Assembly: GCF_947495455.1 (NCBI RefSeq)
Contig: NZ_CANLZC010000020.1
Span: 1 to 64,000 of the forward strand
Direction: 5' to 3'
Length of the DNA stretch: 64,000 nucleotides
Source: an uncultured Shewanella sp.
Lineage (GTDB): Bacteria; Pseudomonadota; Gammaproteobacteria; Enterobacterales; Shewanellaceae
The notes below the pieces were generated by a model. That model searched no databases. It saw nothing but the letters and a program-made list of their open reading frames with translations, and was not told where the DNA came from. This document shows, piece after piece, positions 34,447 through 43,964 of this stretch (the stretch's first letter is position 1; every line of letters starts with the position of its first letter). A program made the translations under genes and the position numbers.

Positions 34447-35373
34447 TTATTCATTGATTTCAATTTGTTTTATTCGTCGATAAAGTTTGATGTTTTCAGG
34501 CACGGCTATTTGGTGTTTTTTGGCTTGCTGAATAATATAGCCGTTGATATTGTCAATTTCACTTTGCCTACGATGTTTAATATCTTGATACATAGAAGAG
34601 AAATTATTCTGTGTGAGTGTGATAACATCAAAAATACGCTTAAGTAAGTTCGCTTTATTTAATTGAATACCATCATGTTGCGCTACTAATATCACTTCAT
34701 CGGTGATCGTTTCAATTGACGCAGGGTATTGGGTGTTATTGAGCTCTCCATTTTTGCACTGATGAATGGCAGTAAGGGGGTTAATCGCTGCATTGACTGC
34801 GAGTTTTTGCCATAACATAGGAATAATGGCGTCGCAGTATTCAATATTGTGAATACTGTTAAGCAGTGTTTGCTTCAAACTGTCGCTTAATACAGGGCCG
34901 AAGTAATGGCCAAATTGTGTCAGCCCTGTTCCAGTTTGCTCTATATGCCATCTATCATGTTTGATTGCCCCTTGAGATGTGGTTCCTAAACTGAGTCCTA
35001 AATTGGGATAGGAGTGACGTAATGTTTCTTCAATAATCAGGTGTGGCCCCATGCCATTATGGAGTAATAAGATATGGCATTGAGGATCGAGCTTATCGAG
35101 CAGGGGGAGTAATGCATCAGTGACTTGATAAGACTTAACGCAAACAATGAGTAATTGAATTTTTTGGAGAGTGTGACTTTCGTGTTGCGCACTAATGCAA
35201 TTTGCTACGTAGCTTATTTTGCTGCCTGTTAATGAAGTGAAATTAACTTCTTGGCAACGTGTTTCATGACGATCGATGAAGTAAAATATATCTTGATTTT
35301 TATTGAGCTGACTTAATTGAAAATGTTTGAGTTGACCAATGGCGCCAGCGCCTAATATTCCGATATGATTCAT
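34447..35373 (-). CDS. panE: 2-dehydropantoate 2-reductase
   Basis: NADPH-dependent reduction of ketopantoate to pantoate in coenzyme A synthesis. 308 residues, typical length. N-terminal nucleotide-binding loop GILGAGAIG (residues 4-12), the VKSYQVTDALLPL segment, HNGMGP, and the catalytic lysine in WQKLAVNAAINPLTA near residue 180. The start is preceded by a modest AGG. The family A element lies just past its stop codon. Confidence 0.9.
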   Translation of the reverse strand: MNHIGILGAGAIGQLKHFQLSQLNKNQDIFYFIDRHETRCQEVNFTSLTGSKISYVANCISAQHESHTLQKIQLLIVCVKSYQVTDALLPLLDKLDPQCHILLLHNGMGPHLIIEETLRHSYPNLGLSLGTTSQGAIKHDRWHIEQTGTGLTQFGHYFGPVLSDSLKQTLLNSIHNIEYCDAIIPMLWQKLAVNAAINPLTAIHQCKNGELNNTQYPASIETITDEVILVAQHDGIQLNKANLLKRIFDVITLTQNNFSSMYQDIKHRRQSEIDNINGYIIQQAKKHQIAVPENIKLYRRIKQIEINE

Positions 35374-35424
35374 ATTAAAGGGCCTACTGCTTGATGGTGA
35401 AGAGGCATTATACTTAAAAAGAGA

Positions 35425-35817
35425 TTAATTTTCGGCTTTTTCTCCATTGATATACGGCTTTTTACGTTTATCAAGTAAATAAAGCAAATAAAACAAATAA
35501 AAACAGAATATTCCGATAAAGTCTGCTATGAGATCGATAAAAGAAGCGGTTCGATAAGGAAGAGTGGCTTGAATGATTTCTATGATACTGGCGTAGGCCA
35601 TTAAAAAGGTAATGATAAGATAATGATTTGGCTTAAAAGCATAATATGTTAACAAGGATAATATAAAAAAAATGCCAGCATGTGCGATCTTGTCGAAATG
35701 CGGGATCCAAGTGGGGCTATAGCTTGGCCTTGAAAATACTAAGTAACTGATAAGTAATAAGCTGACGAAAAGCACTATTTTGAATATTGACGGTTTTGTA
35801 CTCACAAGTGGCGACAT
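35425..35817 (-). CDS. VanZ family protein
   Basis: 130 residues with three to four hydrophobic segments. PHFDKIAHAGIFFILSLLTYYAF and a DLIADFIGI segment (Asp/Gly in a late helix) match the VanZ-like membrane family. Function is not established beyond glycopeptide-resistance relatives; in proteobacteria these are typically stand-alone. Upstream of panE in the same direction, 51-bp gap. Confidence 0.78.
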   Translation of the reverse strand: MSPLVSTKPSIFKIVLFVSLLLISYLVFSRPSYSPTWIPHFDKIAHAGIFFILSLLTYYAFKPNHYLIITFLMAYASIIEIIQATLPYRTASFIDLIADFIGIFCFYLFYLLYLLDKRKKPYINGEKAEN

Positions 35818-35955
35818 CGTATTTTAGTTTGGTTTCATCATAGGCGATATGCACCAATAAAGTCACCTATTAAGATCATTTTATCTTTAAAACCTTCAAC
35901 TTTGAGTGTTCCGTGGGTAGACTAGATCTTTTTATGGAAAATAGGACTGTAAATT

Positions 35956-36441
35956 ATGCCTTCTATGGATATCGTCTCTGAGGTTGATGAAGTTGAATTA
36001 CGTAATGCCGTTGATAATTCTCGACGTGAGCTGAGTAATCGTTTTGATTTTAGAGGCAAAGAAGCCAGTATTGAATATAAAGATCATGTGGTGACCTTAT
36101 CTGCTGAAGATGATTTTCAATGTCAACAGTTGGTTGATATCTTACGTATGCAGTTAAGTAAAAGAAATGTCGATCCAGCAGCAATGGATGTGGATGATAA
36201 AGCTATTCACAGTGGGAAAACCTTTTCTTTAAAAGTGAATTTTAAGCAAGGCATTGAAACGCTTACAGCAAAAAAACTGGTTAAGTTAATAAAAGACAGT
36301 AAGCTTAAAGTACAATCATCTATTCAAGGTGACTCTGTTAGGGTCACGGGAAAAAAGCGCGATGATCTTCAGGCGGTCATGGCATTAGCAAGAGAGTCAG
36401 ATTTAGGCCAACCTTTCCAGTTTAATAACTTTAGAGATTAA
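35956..36441 (+). CDS. yajQ: YajQ nucleotide-binding protein
   Basis: 161 residues, the usual length of YajQ (UPF0234), a small protein with two ferredoxin-like folds; a relative in Xanthomonas binds cyclic-di-GMP. Characteristic segments: [28 protein letters not shown] near residues 28-34, [14 protein letters not shown] and [16 protein letters not shown] 35956 has AGGA upstream. Ends in a terminator and converges on ampG. Confidence 0.95.
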   Translation: MPSMDIVSEVDEVELRNAVDNSRRELSNRFDFRGKEASIEYKDHVVTLSAEDDFQCQQLVDILRMQLSKRNVDPAAMDVDDKAIHSGKTFSLKVNFKQGIETLTAKKLVKLIKDSKLKVQSSIQGDSVRVTGKKRDDLQAVMALARESDLGQPFQFNNFRD

Positions 36442-36456
36442 TAAGTATTGTTTTTG

Positions 36457-36484
36457 AGCCCTCATGACTCACGAATTGAGGGCT
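36457..36484. terminator. Terminator between yajQ and ampG
   Basis: AGCCCTCA (36457-36464) and TGAGGGCT (36477-36484) form a perfect 8-bp stem. It is followed by TTATTCTTTTT on the plus strand and AAAAACA upstream, giving a U run in both directions. Confidence 0.8.
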
Positions 36485-36493
36485 TTATTCTTT

Positions 36494-37864
36494 TTATTCG
36501 GGATGGGGGGCATATTTATTGACGAGATAAATAAGTCCTAATACGGGAAGCCCGATAGCGCTTGTTCCAATGAAGAAGCTTACATAGTTAAAGTGGTCGA
36601 TGTACATGCCAGAAAAGCCAGCGATAAATTTAGGAAAGAGTAACATTATCGATGACAATAAGGCATATTGGGTAGCGCTGAACCCACTGCTCGTGAGGCT
36701 AGATAAATAAGCGATAAAGGCTGAAGTGGCAATCCCTGAGCAAAAATTATCGACAGAGATTATACCGGTAAGCAGTGTGACATCGTATCCAATTATCGCT
36801 TGGTAGGCGAATAAAATATTAGTGACGGAAGCCAAAAGCGCGCCTAAAAATAAAATCTTTATCGTGCCATATCGCGCAATTAAAAGACCACCGAATCCCG
36901 CTCCGACTAAGGTCATGATTAATCCATAGACTTTTGTAATTGTGGCGATTTCAGCTTTAGAAAACCCCATATCAACATAAAAGACATTAGCCATGATCCC
37001 CATGACAATATCCGATATTCGATAACAAGATACCAGTAATAATATTAAAATAGCACTGCGCCCATAGCGCTTAAAAAAGTCGATGAAGGGTAAGGCTGAT
37101 GCGGTATATACCCAAGCAAGTAGCCCTGCGATTCGAGTAGGATACCGACGAGATAACTGCTGCTTTAATTGTGCTTCTTGTTCATCAGCTTCTTTCGTTT
37201 CAACATCCGGTTCACGGCAAAAGAGGGTTGTTAATAGCCCTACCATCATAAACCCCGCCATGACCAAATAAGCCGTTTGCCAGGCTTGTAAGTTATAGAC
37301 TTGGCTATCGGGTTCTACCCATGCGGCAATGGAGAGTGCACCAGCAGTAGAGATGATCATCGCACCGCGATAGCCGACTTGATAAGCGGCGGCCAGTGCT
37401 GCTTGCATTTTTTGAGGAGCCGACTCAATACGAAAGGCATCAATAACAATATCTTGTGTCGCAGAAGAAAAAGCAATTAAAAAGGCAAATACGGCTAAGC
37501 TTTTAAGGTTTTCTAGTGGGTTGCTTTGACTCATTGCTATAATCGCTAAAATGACCATGCTCTGTGCAAGAAGCATCCATGCCCGCCTTCGGCCTAGTAA
37601 GGAAGTGAGTATAGGTAATGAGAGCCTATCGACTAAAGGAGACCAAACCCACTTAAACCCGTAAGTGAGTGCTATCCAACTGAAATAGCCTATGGCACTG
37701 CGATCAATCCCTGCTTCTCTCAGCCAAAACGACAGTGTTGAAAAGACTAGCATCAGTGGTAGGCCTGATGAAAAACCTAAAAAAAGCAAAACGAGGACGC
37801 GCTTATGGCGGTAAATGGAAAAAGCTTGTTGGATCCGTTGCAAACGCGTGCTGGCAATAGTCAT
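36494..37864 (-). CDS. ampG: AmpG muropeptide permease
   Basis: MFS-family inner-membrane carrier that imports anhydromuropeptides during cell-wall recycling. 456 residues, about 12-14 helices. The N-terminus RVLVLLFLGFSSGLPLMLVFSTLSFWLREAGI is the family hallmark, followed by WSPLVDR and LGRRRAWM in the first cytoplasmic loop, and SSATQDIVIDAFRIE. The ribosome-binding site is weak. In Shewanella ampG sits near the cyclophilin and yajG genes, as here. Confidence 0.92.
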   Translation of the reverse strand: MTIASTRLQRIQQAFSIYRHKRVLVLLFLGFSSGLPLMLVFSTLSFWLREAGIDRSAIGYFSWIALTYGFKWVWSPLVDRLSLPILTSLLGRRRAWMLLAQSMVILAIIAMSQSNPLENLKSLAVFAFLIAFSSATQDIVIDAFRIESAPQKMQAALAAAYQVGYRGAMIISTAGALSIAAWVEPDSQVYNLQAWQTAYLVMAGFMMVGLLTTLFCREPDVETKEADEQEAQLKQQLSRRYPTRIAGLLAWVYTASALPFIDFFKRYGRSAILILLLVSCYRISDIVMGIMANVFYVDMGFSKAEIATITKVYGLIMTLVGAGFGGLLIARYGTIKILFLGALLASVTNILFAYQAIIGYDVTLLTGIISVDNFCSGIATSAFIAYLSSLTSSGFSATQYALLSSIMLLFPKFIAGFSGMYIDHFNYVSFFIGTSAIGLPVLGLIYLVNKYAPHPE

Positions 37865-37936
37865 AAAATTACTACTTGAAGTAAGATAAGGCTAGCTTAA
37901 GCGGGAGTGGAACAAGGTTCAAGATTAATCTAATGA

Positions 37937-37967
37937 AAAAGCCCAGATTGAAAGGTCCTAGGCTTTT
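37937..37967 (-). terminator. Terminator after the 106-residue hypothetical gene
   Basis: AAAAGCC (37961-37967 on the minus strand) pairs with GGCTTTT (37943-37937), followed by a further T on that strand. It lies 24 bases past the stop of the leftward gene at 37991. Confidence 0.55.
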
Positions 37968-37990
37968 GGTGTGGGTGAATTGATATTAGG

Positions 37991-38311
37991 TTAAGGTCTG
38001 ATCCCTATGCAGCCTTGGGGCATAGTGCCGCCAATGCTTAAATAATCGCAACAATCATTGATTTGTTGCCTTAAGAAATGATTACCACGGATCATCCAAT
38101 CAGGCCATCGATCAAAGGCGTGAAGCAGGTGCCAGAACACTTTCTCTATATCGGTTTGCGCATCCCCTTGATGGTTGTACATTTGCCATTCTTCTAAGGT
38201 GTCCCATAAATATAATTGAATTTCGCTGAATTCTAATTGTTCACCTAAAAATGCTTTTCCATACATTGCCAGCTGGGGTGCTTTATCATCAATGAACTCA
38301 TTAGGTGTCAT
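37991..38311 (-). CDS. Hypothetical protein, 106 residues
   Basis: The reading frame extends to 38404, but ATG 38311 (MTPNEFIDDK) has AAAGGAGG just upstream and is the clear start. The protein is soluble and mostly helical, rich in Trp, Asp and Glu (LYLWDTLEEWQMYN; FDRWPDWMIRGN), with two adjacent cysteines (DCCDYL) and a third near the C-terminus. I recognise no family. It lies between ampG and the periplasmic cyclophilin gene in the same orientation. Confidence 0.7.
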   Translation of the reverse strand: MTPNEFIDDKAPQLAMYGKAFLGEQLEFSEIQLYLWDTLEEWQMYNHQGDAQTDIEKVFWHLLHAFDRWPDWMIRGNHFLRQQINDCCDYLSIGGTMPQGCIGIRP

Positions 38312-38459
38312 TGAGTTGCCTCCTTTTTTGCTGTGCGTCTTGAGTATAGAAGTAAAATTAGTGACTTGAAATAAAAATGAACGAAAATGACATTTTTGTG
38401 ACACGAATCACTTTTTTATTGTTAATCTTATTTTATCAGATTATATTAATAAGTTAGCT

Positions 38460-39056
38460 TTATTTGGGTAATAACTCGGCTTTTATCAAAATGACATTCT
38501 CAATGGGGAAATCAGGCCAATTTAATGTTTGATCTATGTGTGTTGCTACAGAAGACATTTTTTGTAGCACTTCTTCTCCCTGAATGATCTCACCAAAAAC
38601 GGCATAGCCCCAACGGCGAGAAGAGGGATCGAGCCCTGTATTATCAGCAATATTAAAATAAAATTGACTGGTTGCTGTATGAGGTTCACTGTCTCTGGCC
38701 ATAGCAATGGTGCCCATGGCATTGGATAATCCATTTCCAGATTCATTGGCTATGGAAGGCAATGTTGTTTTTTCATTTTTTTGTAAATCGAGTCCTCCCC
38801 CTTGTACAACAAATTCTGGAATAATTCGGTGAAAGAGTGTGTTGTCGTAATGTCCATCCACCACATAAGTCAAAAAATTGTCGACGGTTAGCGGGGCTCT
38901 ACTTCGGTCTAGTTCAACAATAATGTTCCCCATACTTGTTGTCAGTTTGACTTTAGGAAATAAAGTATTGGGCTGAATATCGTTAGCAAAAGTGAATAGG
39001 CTAATAAAATATAATAAGCCAATACAAATTTGGTTATATACTTTCATTGTTTTCAT
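38460..39056 (-). CDS. Periplasmic cyclophilin-type peptidyl-prolyl isomerase
   Basis: About 198 residues. A signal peptide (MKTMKVYNQICIGLLYFISLF, cleavage after TFA) is followed by a cyclophilin domain: VKLTTSMGNIIVELD, TLFHRIIPEFVVQGGG with the catalytic arginine region, AMARDSEPHTATSQFYFN, and WGYAVFGEI. I start at ATG 39056, which has AAGGA of the preceding gene's end as its ribosome-binding site. The longer frame from 39086 lacks a site. The start overlaps the yajG stop, so the two are translationally coupled. Confidence 0.9.
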   Translation of the reverse strand: MKTMKVYNQICIGLLYFISLFTFANDIQPNTLFPKVKLTTSMGNIIVELDRSRAPLTVDNFLTYVVDGHYDNTLFHRIIPEFVVQGGGLDLQKNEKTTLPSIANESGNGLSNAMGTIAMARDSEPHTATSQFYFNIADNTGLDPSSRRWGYAVFGEIIQGEEVLQKMSSVATHIDQTLNWPDFPIENVILIKAELLPK

Positions 39057-39057
39057 T

Positions 39058-39663
39058 TTATCCTTGAATGAATTGATTAAATTCACTATCGGTCATTATT
39101 TCTTGTGTCAATTTGGCAAGTTGTTGGTTAATTTCTAGTTCAAGGGTTGCAAAGTCAGGTGTGAGTGGTTTTTTAAGCATAGCCTTGATACGAAAGCGTT
39201 TATTTAATGTGTTTGTTTCAGTTTGTGTTGTGCCGTTTGAAACCATATTCCGTTGTTTTTTGACGATAGCATTAATAATAATTTCAGTATTTGCGGTAAA
39301 TCCGAAGATCCCTTCATCGACATTAGTTTGTAATTTTTCAATATTAAATGTCACAGTGGGAAAGGTATTGGATGTGAGTTGGTACCCCGCTTTTTCTAAG
39401 CTCTTGCGTAATACAGTGTCCATTTGCTCAACCAGTGGTTCGCCAGTTGTCACTTGACGGGTGACTTGACCATTATCAATGAAGCGAACGACATAGGGAG
39501 ATGATCTGATATCGAATGTATCAATGGATATTTCATCATGCTGGGCAGTTTGTACATTGATCGAGGGGACTTGCGGGTTTAATGCAATAAAGCGTGGTGA
39601 ATAACTCGTACAAGCCGATAGTGCTATTGAGAGTAAGAGTAAACAGAAATGCCTCATTTTCAT
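39058..39663 (-). CDS. yajG: YajG-family lipoprotein
   Basis: 201 residues. Lipoprotein signal peptide MKMRHFCLLLLSIALSAC with lipobox LSAC, so it is anchored in the envelope. The remainder matches the YajG family (QPTTGEPLVEQMDTVLRKSLEKAGYQL-like segment, DFATLELEINQQLAKLTQEIM). I start at ATG 39663 rather than TTG/ATG 39687 because the longer start would add eight residues before the signal peptide. Role unknown; in E. coli it sits beside ampG and bolA. Confidence 0.82.
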   Translation of the reverse strand: MKMRHFCLLLLSIALSACTSYSPRFIALNPQVPSINVQTAQHDEISIDTFDIRSSPYVVRFIDNGQVTRQVTTGEPLVEQMDTVLRKSLEKAGYQLTSNTFPTVTFNIEKLQTNVDEGIFGFTANTEIIINAIVKKQRNMVSNGTTQTETNTLNKRFRIKAMLKKPLTPDFATLELEINQQLAKLTQEIMTDSEFNQFIQG

Positions 39664-39880
39664 CGAATAAATTCTCTGTAATAACAATTTTGCTTAAGAA
39701 TACCAGAATTGATTGCTGATACCAGAAGATTACTGCTTGAGAAGCTTGAATGTCATTGTTAAGTCTTTATTTTCGTCATACAGTCATTGAGCGATACTTC
39801 TTTGTTGCATTATCGCAAAAGGGGCCTAGGTTATATCGCTCATCATAGGGTTGAACTTGGCCGCAGGTGTGCATGAGACT

Positions 39881-39920
39881 GACTATACTCAGGTATAGTC
39901 TATTTAGAAATGGCTAAATA
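39881..39920 (+). promoter_or_regulatory. Two adjacent dyads upstream of a tiny ORF and the AGCS symporter
   Basis: GACTATAC-TCAG-GTATAGTC (39881-39900) and TATTTAG-AAATGG-CTAAATA (39901-39920) are both perfect inverted repeats placed end to end. They lie in the 476-bp gap between yajG and the AGCS symporter, 30 bp before a small ORF. They could be operator sites or a structured RNA leader. Confidence 0.5.
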
Positions 39921-39951
39921 TACTGAGTTAACGTTTTGAAAGGAGGCAATA

Positions 39952-39999
39952 ATGCGCTTAATGTTAAGGTTCACTATTGCAGTTGGAAGAGGTAATTAG
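39952..39999 (+). CDS. 15-codon ORF with strong ribosome-binding site (possible leader peptide)
   Basis: ATG 39952 is preceded by AAAGGAGG with ideal spacing and encodes MRLMLRFTIAVGRGN before TAG. It lies downstream of the double dyad and 140 bp before the AGCS symporter. A leader peptide or a decayed gene start are both possible; there is no run of a single amino acid as in classical attenuators. Confidence 0.4.
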   Translation: MRLMLRFTIAVGRGN

Positions 40000-40139
40000 T
40001 TTAAATGACCTAATGAAAGGATTGGAATAACTGACAAAGATTGAGTTTTTTCTCTTTCATATACTGCTGAAATTATTTGTAAACCTGTCAATAAATGCTT
40101 TCATTCTCCATAGGTGATAGAAGATAACAAGGATTAAAA

Positions 40140-41606
40140 ATGGTATTAATAGATTCAGTATTAAATACATTATTTTCATCATTTTCAGGCTATTTGTTGA
40201 TTTTCTTGTTATTTACTATCGGTCTTTTTTTTAGTTTTCAGATTAATTTTACTCAAGTTAAAAAACTGAAGCACATGCTGTTGCTATTGTTAGAACAAGC
40301 AGGAATTGGCAAGAGTAAACAGGAACGTATTTCTTCTTTTTCTACATTTTGTATTCCCTTAGCATCAAGAATTGGGGCGGGTAATTTTGCAGGAGTGGGT
40401 ATTGCGATTAGCTTAGGTGGGGCGGGCGCCGTTTTTTGGATGTGGGTGATTGCCATTATTGGGGCTGCATCGTGTCTTATTGAGAATACCTTAGCTCAGG
40501 CCTATAAGCGAAAATTAAGAGACGGTAGTTTTATGGGAGGGCCGGCCGTTTATATTGCATTTGGCGTGAAATCGAGAAAGATGGCCTTGTTATTTTCGAT
40601 TCTCATGGTGGTCAGTTATGGGCTTATTTTTAATTTGGCTCAATCCAATACGATTGCAGGGGTGATGGAAGTGGCTTTTTCTATGTCACCTTTATCTGTT
40701 GGGATCAATTTAGCCGTTTTTACCGGCGTTATCATCTTTGGCAGCTTGTCAGGCGTACTCAAAATTACTCAAATATTGTTTCCCATAGCTTCTTGTGTTT
40801 ATTTATTGATTGCCATCATTGTTTTAGTGATGAATTATCAACAAATTATTCCTATGTTAGCTCAAATAATAAAGGAGGCTTTAGGTTTTTCTCAGGCCTC
40901 AGCTGGGGCTTTTGGCATGATGGTCATTCAGGGAATTAAGCGTAGTGTTTTTTCAAATGAGGCGGGAATGGGATCGACGCCAAATGCGGGAGCAATGGCT
41001 TATGTCTCTCACCCTGTTAAGCAAGGATTCATTCAAGCCTTAGGGGTACTCACAACCACCTTAATTTTATCAACAGCAACCGCTTTTATTATTTTGGTGT
41101 CTCAAGTTAATTATATTTCTCCTGAATTGACGGGGATAGATTTAATTTACTCCGCGATGGATAGAAATTTTGAAGAAAGTGGTGGCAATATCATTGCGAT
41201 TTTAATTTTTACTTTTGTGTATAGTACTGTCGTTGTTAATTACTTTTATGGAGAGACAAATATAAAGTATATCACTCATGCACCTTGGGCCCTGCAAGTT
41301 TTTCGATTAAGTGTATTGTTGATGGTGATTTTGGGGGCTATTTTGCCATTAGGATTAGTATGGAAAGCGGTTGATTTTTTTGTTGCGATATTAGCTTTTA
41401 TTAATATTTGGGCATTGGTTTTACTGCGTAAAGTCGCACTGAAGCTGTTTAAGCATTATATGCAGCAGCTAATGCGTGGTGAAGATCCCATTTTTCATAA
41501 AAAGGCGATTGCAGAATTACATGATGTTGAGTGTTGGGGGGATGAGGATTTTAAGGTGTTTCAAGCTGAATTAAAAAAAAGGAAACACCTTAAAAGTGAG
41601 TTATAG
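40140..41606 (+). CDS. Alanine/glycine:cation symporter (AGCS family)
   Basis: A 488-residue Na+-coupled amino-acid transporter, about 11 helices. Landmarks of the family: GAGNFAGVGIAISLGGAGAVFWMWV, GGPAVYI, the GIKRSVFSNEAGMGSTPNAGA motif near residue 275, and WALVLLRKVALKLF at the C-terminus. ATG 40140 has AAGGA upstream. The upstream region has two dyads and a small ORF that may control it. The last 6 bases overlap the 3' end of the convergent lipoprotein gene. Confidence 0.9.
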   Translation: MVLIDSVLNTLFSSFSGYLLIFLLFTIGLFFSFQINFTQVKKLKHMLLLLLEQAGIGKSKQERISSFSTFCIPLASRIGAGNFAGVGIAISLGGAGAVFWMWVIAIIGAASCLIENTLAQAYKRKLRDGSFMGGPAVYIAFGVKSRKMALLFSILMVVSYGLIFNLAQSNTIAGVMEVAFSMSPLSVGINLAVFTGVIIFGSLSGVLKITQILFPIASCVYLLIAIIVLVMNYQQIIPMLAQIIKEALGFSQASAGAFGMMVIQGIKRSVFSNEAGMGSTPNAGAMAYVSHPVKQGFIQALGVLTTTLILSTATAFIILVSQVNYISPELTGIDLIYSAMDRNFEESGGNIIAILIFTFVYSTVVVNYFYGETNIKYITHAPWALQVFRLSVLLMVILGAILPLGLVWKAVDFFVAILAFINIWALVLLRKVALKLFKHYMQQLMRGEDPIFHKKAIAELHDVECWGDEDFKVFQAELKKRKHLKSEL

Positions 41607-42179
41607 CGGGCAATAATGATGTTTAACTTGATAATCGGTGAGCGCTTTTCTATGGAATTGACCATTGTCATTTTCGGCTAATTCAAACAGGGTTACACCG
41701 CATGTCTCTCGGCCTTCATCGGTTGTGATGTAATCATATACGGCTTCGTAGTTTCTATTTTTTTCGGGGATAAAGCTGACTAGCTTTCGGCACCAAGAGT
41801 ATAAAATGCCTTCCTGAGTCGATGTTTTCCCAGGATCAATACCTGTAATACCTACGCCATTAAATTGGAATGTGAATTCTCGACCTGCAGGAATGTAGAC
41901 TTCATTTTGATGTGAGTCACTAATCTCATGATTATACAGTGGCATATCGATACGACTTAGACGACGAACCAAGTTTGCCTTTAGCCCTAAAGTGGCAAGC
42001 GAAGCGGCATGTTGTTCATCAATACACTCGTTATTGTTAGGTGTAGTGACAAAATTATTGTTACTGGGGATTGATACTAGACGTAATTGAGCGTTGTCAA
42101 TATTGGGTCTAGGTACAGAATAACGATTAGCACAGCCTGATGTGATTAATACAACTAAAATTAATACAACACTTCTCAT
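41601..42179 (-). CDS. Hypothetical lipoprotein
   Basis: 192 residues with a lipoprotein signal peptide (MRSVVLILVVLITSGC, lipobox ITSGC). The mature part has several cysteines (ECIDEQ, SWCRKL, ETCGVT, HYCPL), probably disulphide-bonded, and the segment FTFQFNGVGITGIDPG. No family recognised. The 3' end overlaps the AGCS symporter 3' end by 6 bp on opposite strands, an antisense tail arrangement without a separate terminator. Confidence 0.75.
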   Translation of the reverse strand: MRSVVLILVVLITSGCANRYSVPRPNIDNAQLRLVSIPSNNNFVTTPNNNECIDEQHAASLATLGLKANLVRRLSRIDMPLYNHEISDSHQNEVYIPAGREFTFQFNGVGITGIDPGKTSTQEGILYSWCRKLVSFIPEKNRNYEAVYDYITTDEGRETCGVTLFELAENDNGQFHRKALTDYQVKHHYCPL

Positions 42180-42474
42180 TGGGTTAAATCATCCTAATAT
42201 AAAATTCGAATAAGTGGAATTTGGAAAAACAAGATAGAATTAACTCGTGCTTCTCTACAAACATTCTGACCGTTAATTTACATATGTTGCTTTCTTGGGC
42301 GAATTGTAATGAAAGAGGGGGAGTAAAATCAAGCGATGATAGGTAAAGATCCATTGAGCTAAACTATTAGCTCAAATCTTACTCATGCATTTTAATACTA
42401 GGGATAATGTATGCGTTTATACTTGGTAGAAGGGCGCTTATATTTGAAGTGATCACTGCAATAGGTGAGTATTG

Positions 42475-43338
42475 ATGAAGATAATGAGAAAAGATCATCG
42501 TTATTTTAACACCAGTGATGATGTTCGATTACATTATATTGATAAAGGTACTGGTCAAGTTTTGTTGATTGTGCCTGGTTTTGCACAAAGTGTGGCGCAA
42601 TATGAACGTCAAATCTTAGGCTTATGTGATCGATATCGAATTCTGGCCATTGATATGAGAGGTCATGGGGATTCCGAAAAGGTGCACTATGGCTATAAAG
42701 TGGCGAGATTTAGCAAAGATCTGCATGAGTTTATCACTTTTCTTCATTTGAATAGGGTTGTTTTATTAGGGCACTCTATTGGCACAGCTGTGATTTGGAC
42801 TTATCTTGAGCTTTTTGGTTTTAATCAGGTGGCGAAGCTGATTTTTATGAGTAATCCAGCGGTCATGGTTTCTAATCCCCTTTGGTCAAGTGTTGAAGTC
42901 GAACACTACGGCCCTTTAGCTTCTTCTACCTCATTAATGGATGTGATTAATAGTTTTACTCATGGACAGGGTGATGAGTATAGTCAAATTATGTTGAATC
43001 GAATGCTATCTGATAATATTTCATCTTTAGATAAACAATGGCTATTAAACTCCAGTTTAAAGCTACCGAGAGAGCAAGCATCAGCGCTGATGTATAATTG
43101 TTTTCACATGGACTGGCGAGATTTATTGCCTAGGATCAAAATTCCAACATTGATTATTGTGGGTAGAGCGGGCTTAATTTCAGCTTCTTCCCAAATTTGG
43201 TTACATGAACAAATTCCTCAGTCAAAAATGGTTATGTTTGAAGAAAATGAGGGCGGAAAACATTTTATGTTCTATGAAAATCCTGACAAATTTAATCATG
43301 TGGTAGATGAGTTTATTCAAGAAATCGTTACATTATAG
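42475..43338 (+). CDS. Alpha/beta-hydrolase
   Basis: 287 residues. Classic fold features: VPGFAQS as the oxyanion-hole strand, DMRGHGDS, the nucleophile elbow LGHSIGTA near residue 99, late Asp-containing IIVGRAG segment and catalytic histidine in GGKHFMFYE near residue 265. Substrate unknown (esterase, haloalkane or peroxidase types cannot be separated by eye). I use ATG 42475, 5 bases after AGGTGAG. It stands alone between gene-poor flanks. Confidence 0.82.
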   Translation: MKIMRKDHRYFNTSDDVRLHYIDKGTGQVLLIVPGFAQSVAQYERQILGLCDRYRILAIDMRGHGDSEKVHYGYKVARFSKDLHEFITFLHLNRVVLLGHSIGTAVIWTYLELFGFNQVAKLIFMSNPAVMVSNPLWSSVEVEHYGPLASSTSLMDVINSFTHGQGDEYSQIMLNRMLSDNISSLDKQWLLNSSLKLPREQASALMYNCFHMDWRDLLPRIKIPTLIIVGRAGLISASSQIWLHEQIPQSKMVMFEENEGGKHFMFYENPDKFNHVVDEFIQEIVTL

Positions 43339-43512
43339 GTTTAGCTGCTTGATATCATTATCGAGTCAATGAATATTTGTCGTCTCTTTTCGTTTTTTGC
43401 ACAAAAATTAGGTAGTATTTATTAAATTGATCTTGGCATTGAAGGGGTCTTCATTGTCAGATTGTTGGTGTCGCTCTTTATTGAAGCGGTGTATAAGTGG
43501 ATGGAGTAATTA

Positions 43513-43905
43513 ATGAAGCGAGTATTAGTATTATTTGGGGCGGGTTGTATTGGAGCATTGCTTGCGAGCTTACTATTTTGGTTATTAACTTATTTAGGTT
43601 TAGGGCATTATGTGAAGTTCCCATATTTTCCAGTTTTAAGCGCTGGCTGGCTTTACCCTAAAGTATTATGGGGTGGCGTCTATGGATTATTATTGCTCAT
43701 TCCTATCTTAGAATCAAAGCTTTGGTTAAAAGTCATATTACTCAGTATTCTTATCACATTAGTGCATTTATTCATTGCATTGCCTTTTAGTGTTTATAGA
43801 GGTGCTGCGGGCCTTAATATTGGCTTATATGCTTTCTTATTTGCTTTGTTGTTCAATTTCCTATGGGCGAGTATTACGGCGCTAACCGTTAAATTTGCTA
43901 AATAA
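43513..43905 (+). CDS. Small integral membrane protein
   Basis: 130 residues with four hydrophobic helices (about 5-25, 53-66, 72-92, 100-125); nearly no charged residues within them. Segments LSAGWLYPKVLWGGVYG and LPFSVYRGAAGLNIGLYAF recall uncharacterised proteobacterial membrane proteins. Function unknown. ATG 43513 has GGAG upstream. It precedes the convergent rlmG gene by 60 bp. Confidence 0.7.
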   Translation: MKRVLVLFGAGCIGALLASLLFWLLTYLGLGHYVKFPYFPVLSAGWLYPKVLWGGVYGLLLLIPILESKLWLKVILLSILITLVHLFIALPFSVYRGAAGLNIGLYAFLFALLFNFLWASITALTVKFAK

Positions 43906-43964
43906 AGTGTTTCGGTCATAGTGATACGCAATAGATATCGCTATGACTTAAGCTTTTGGAGGTA

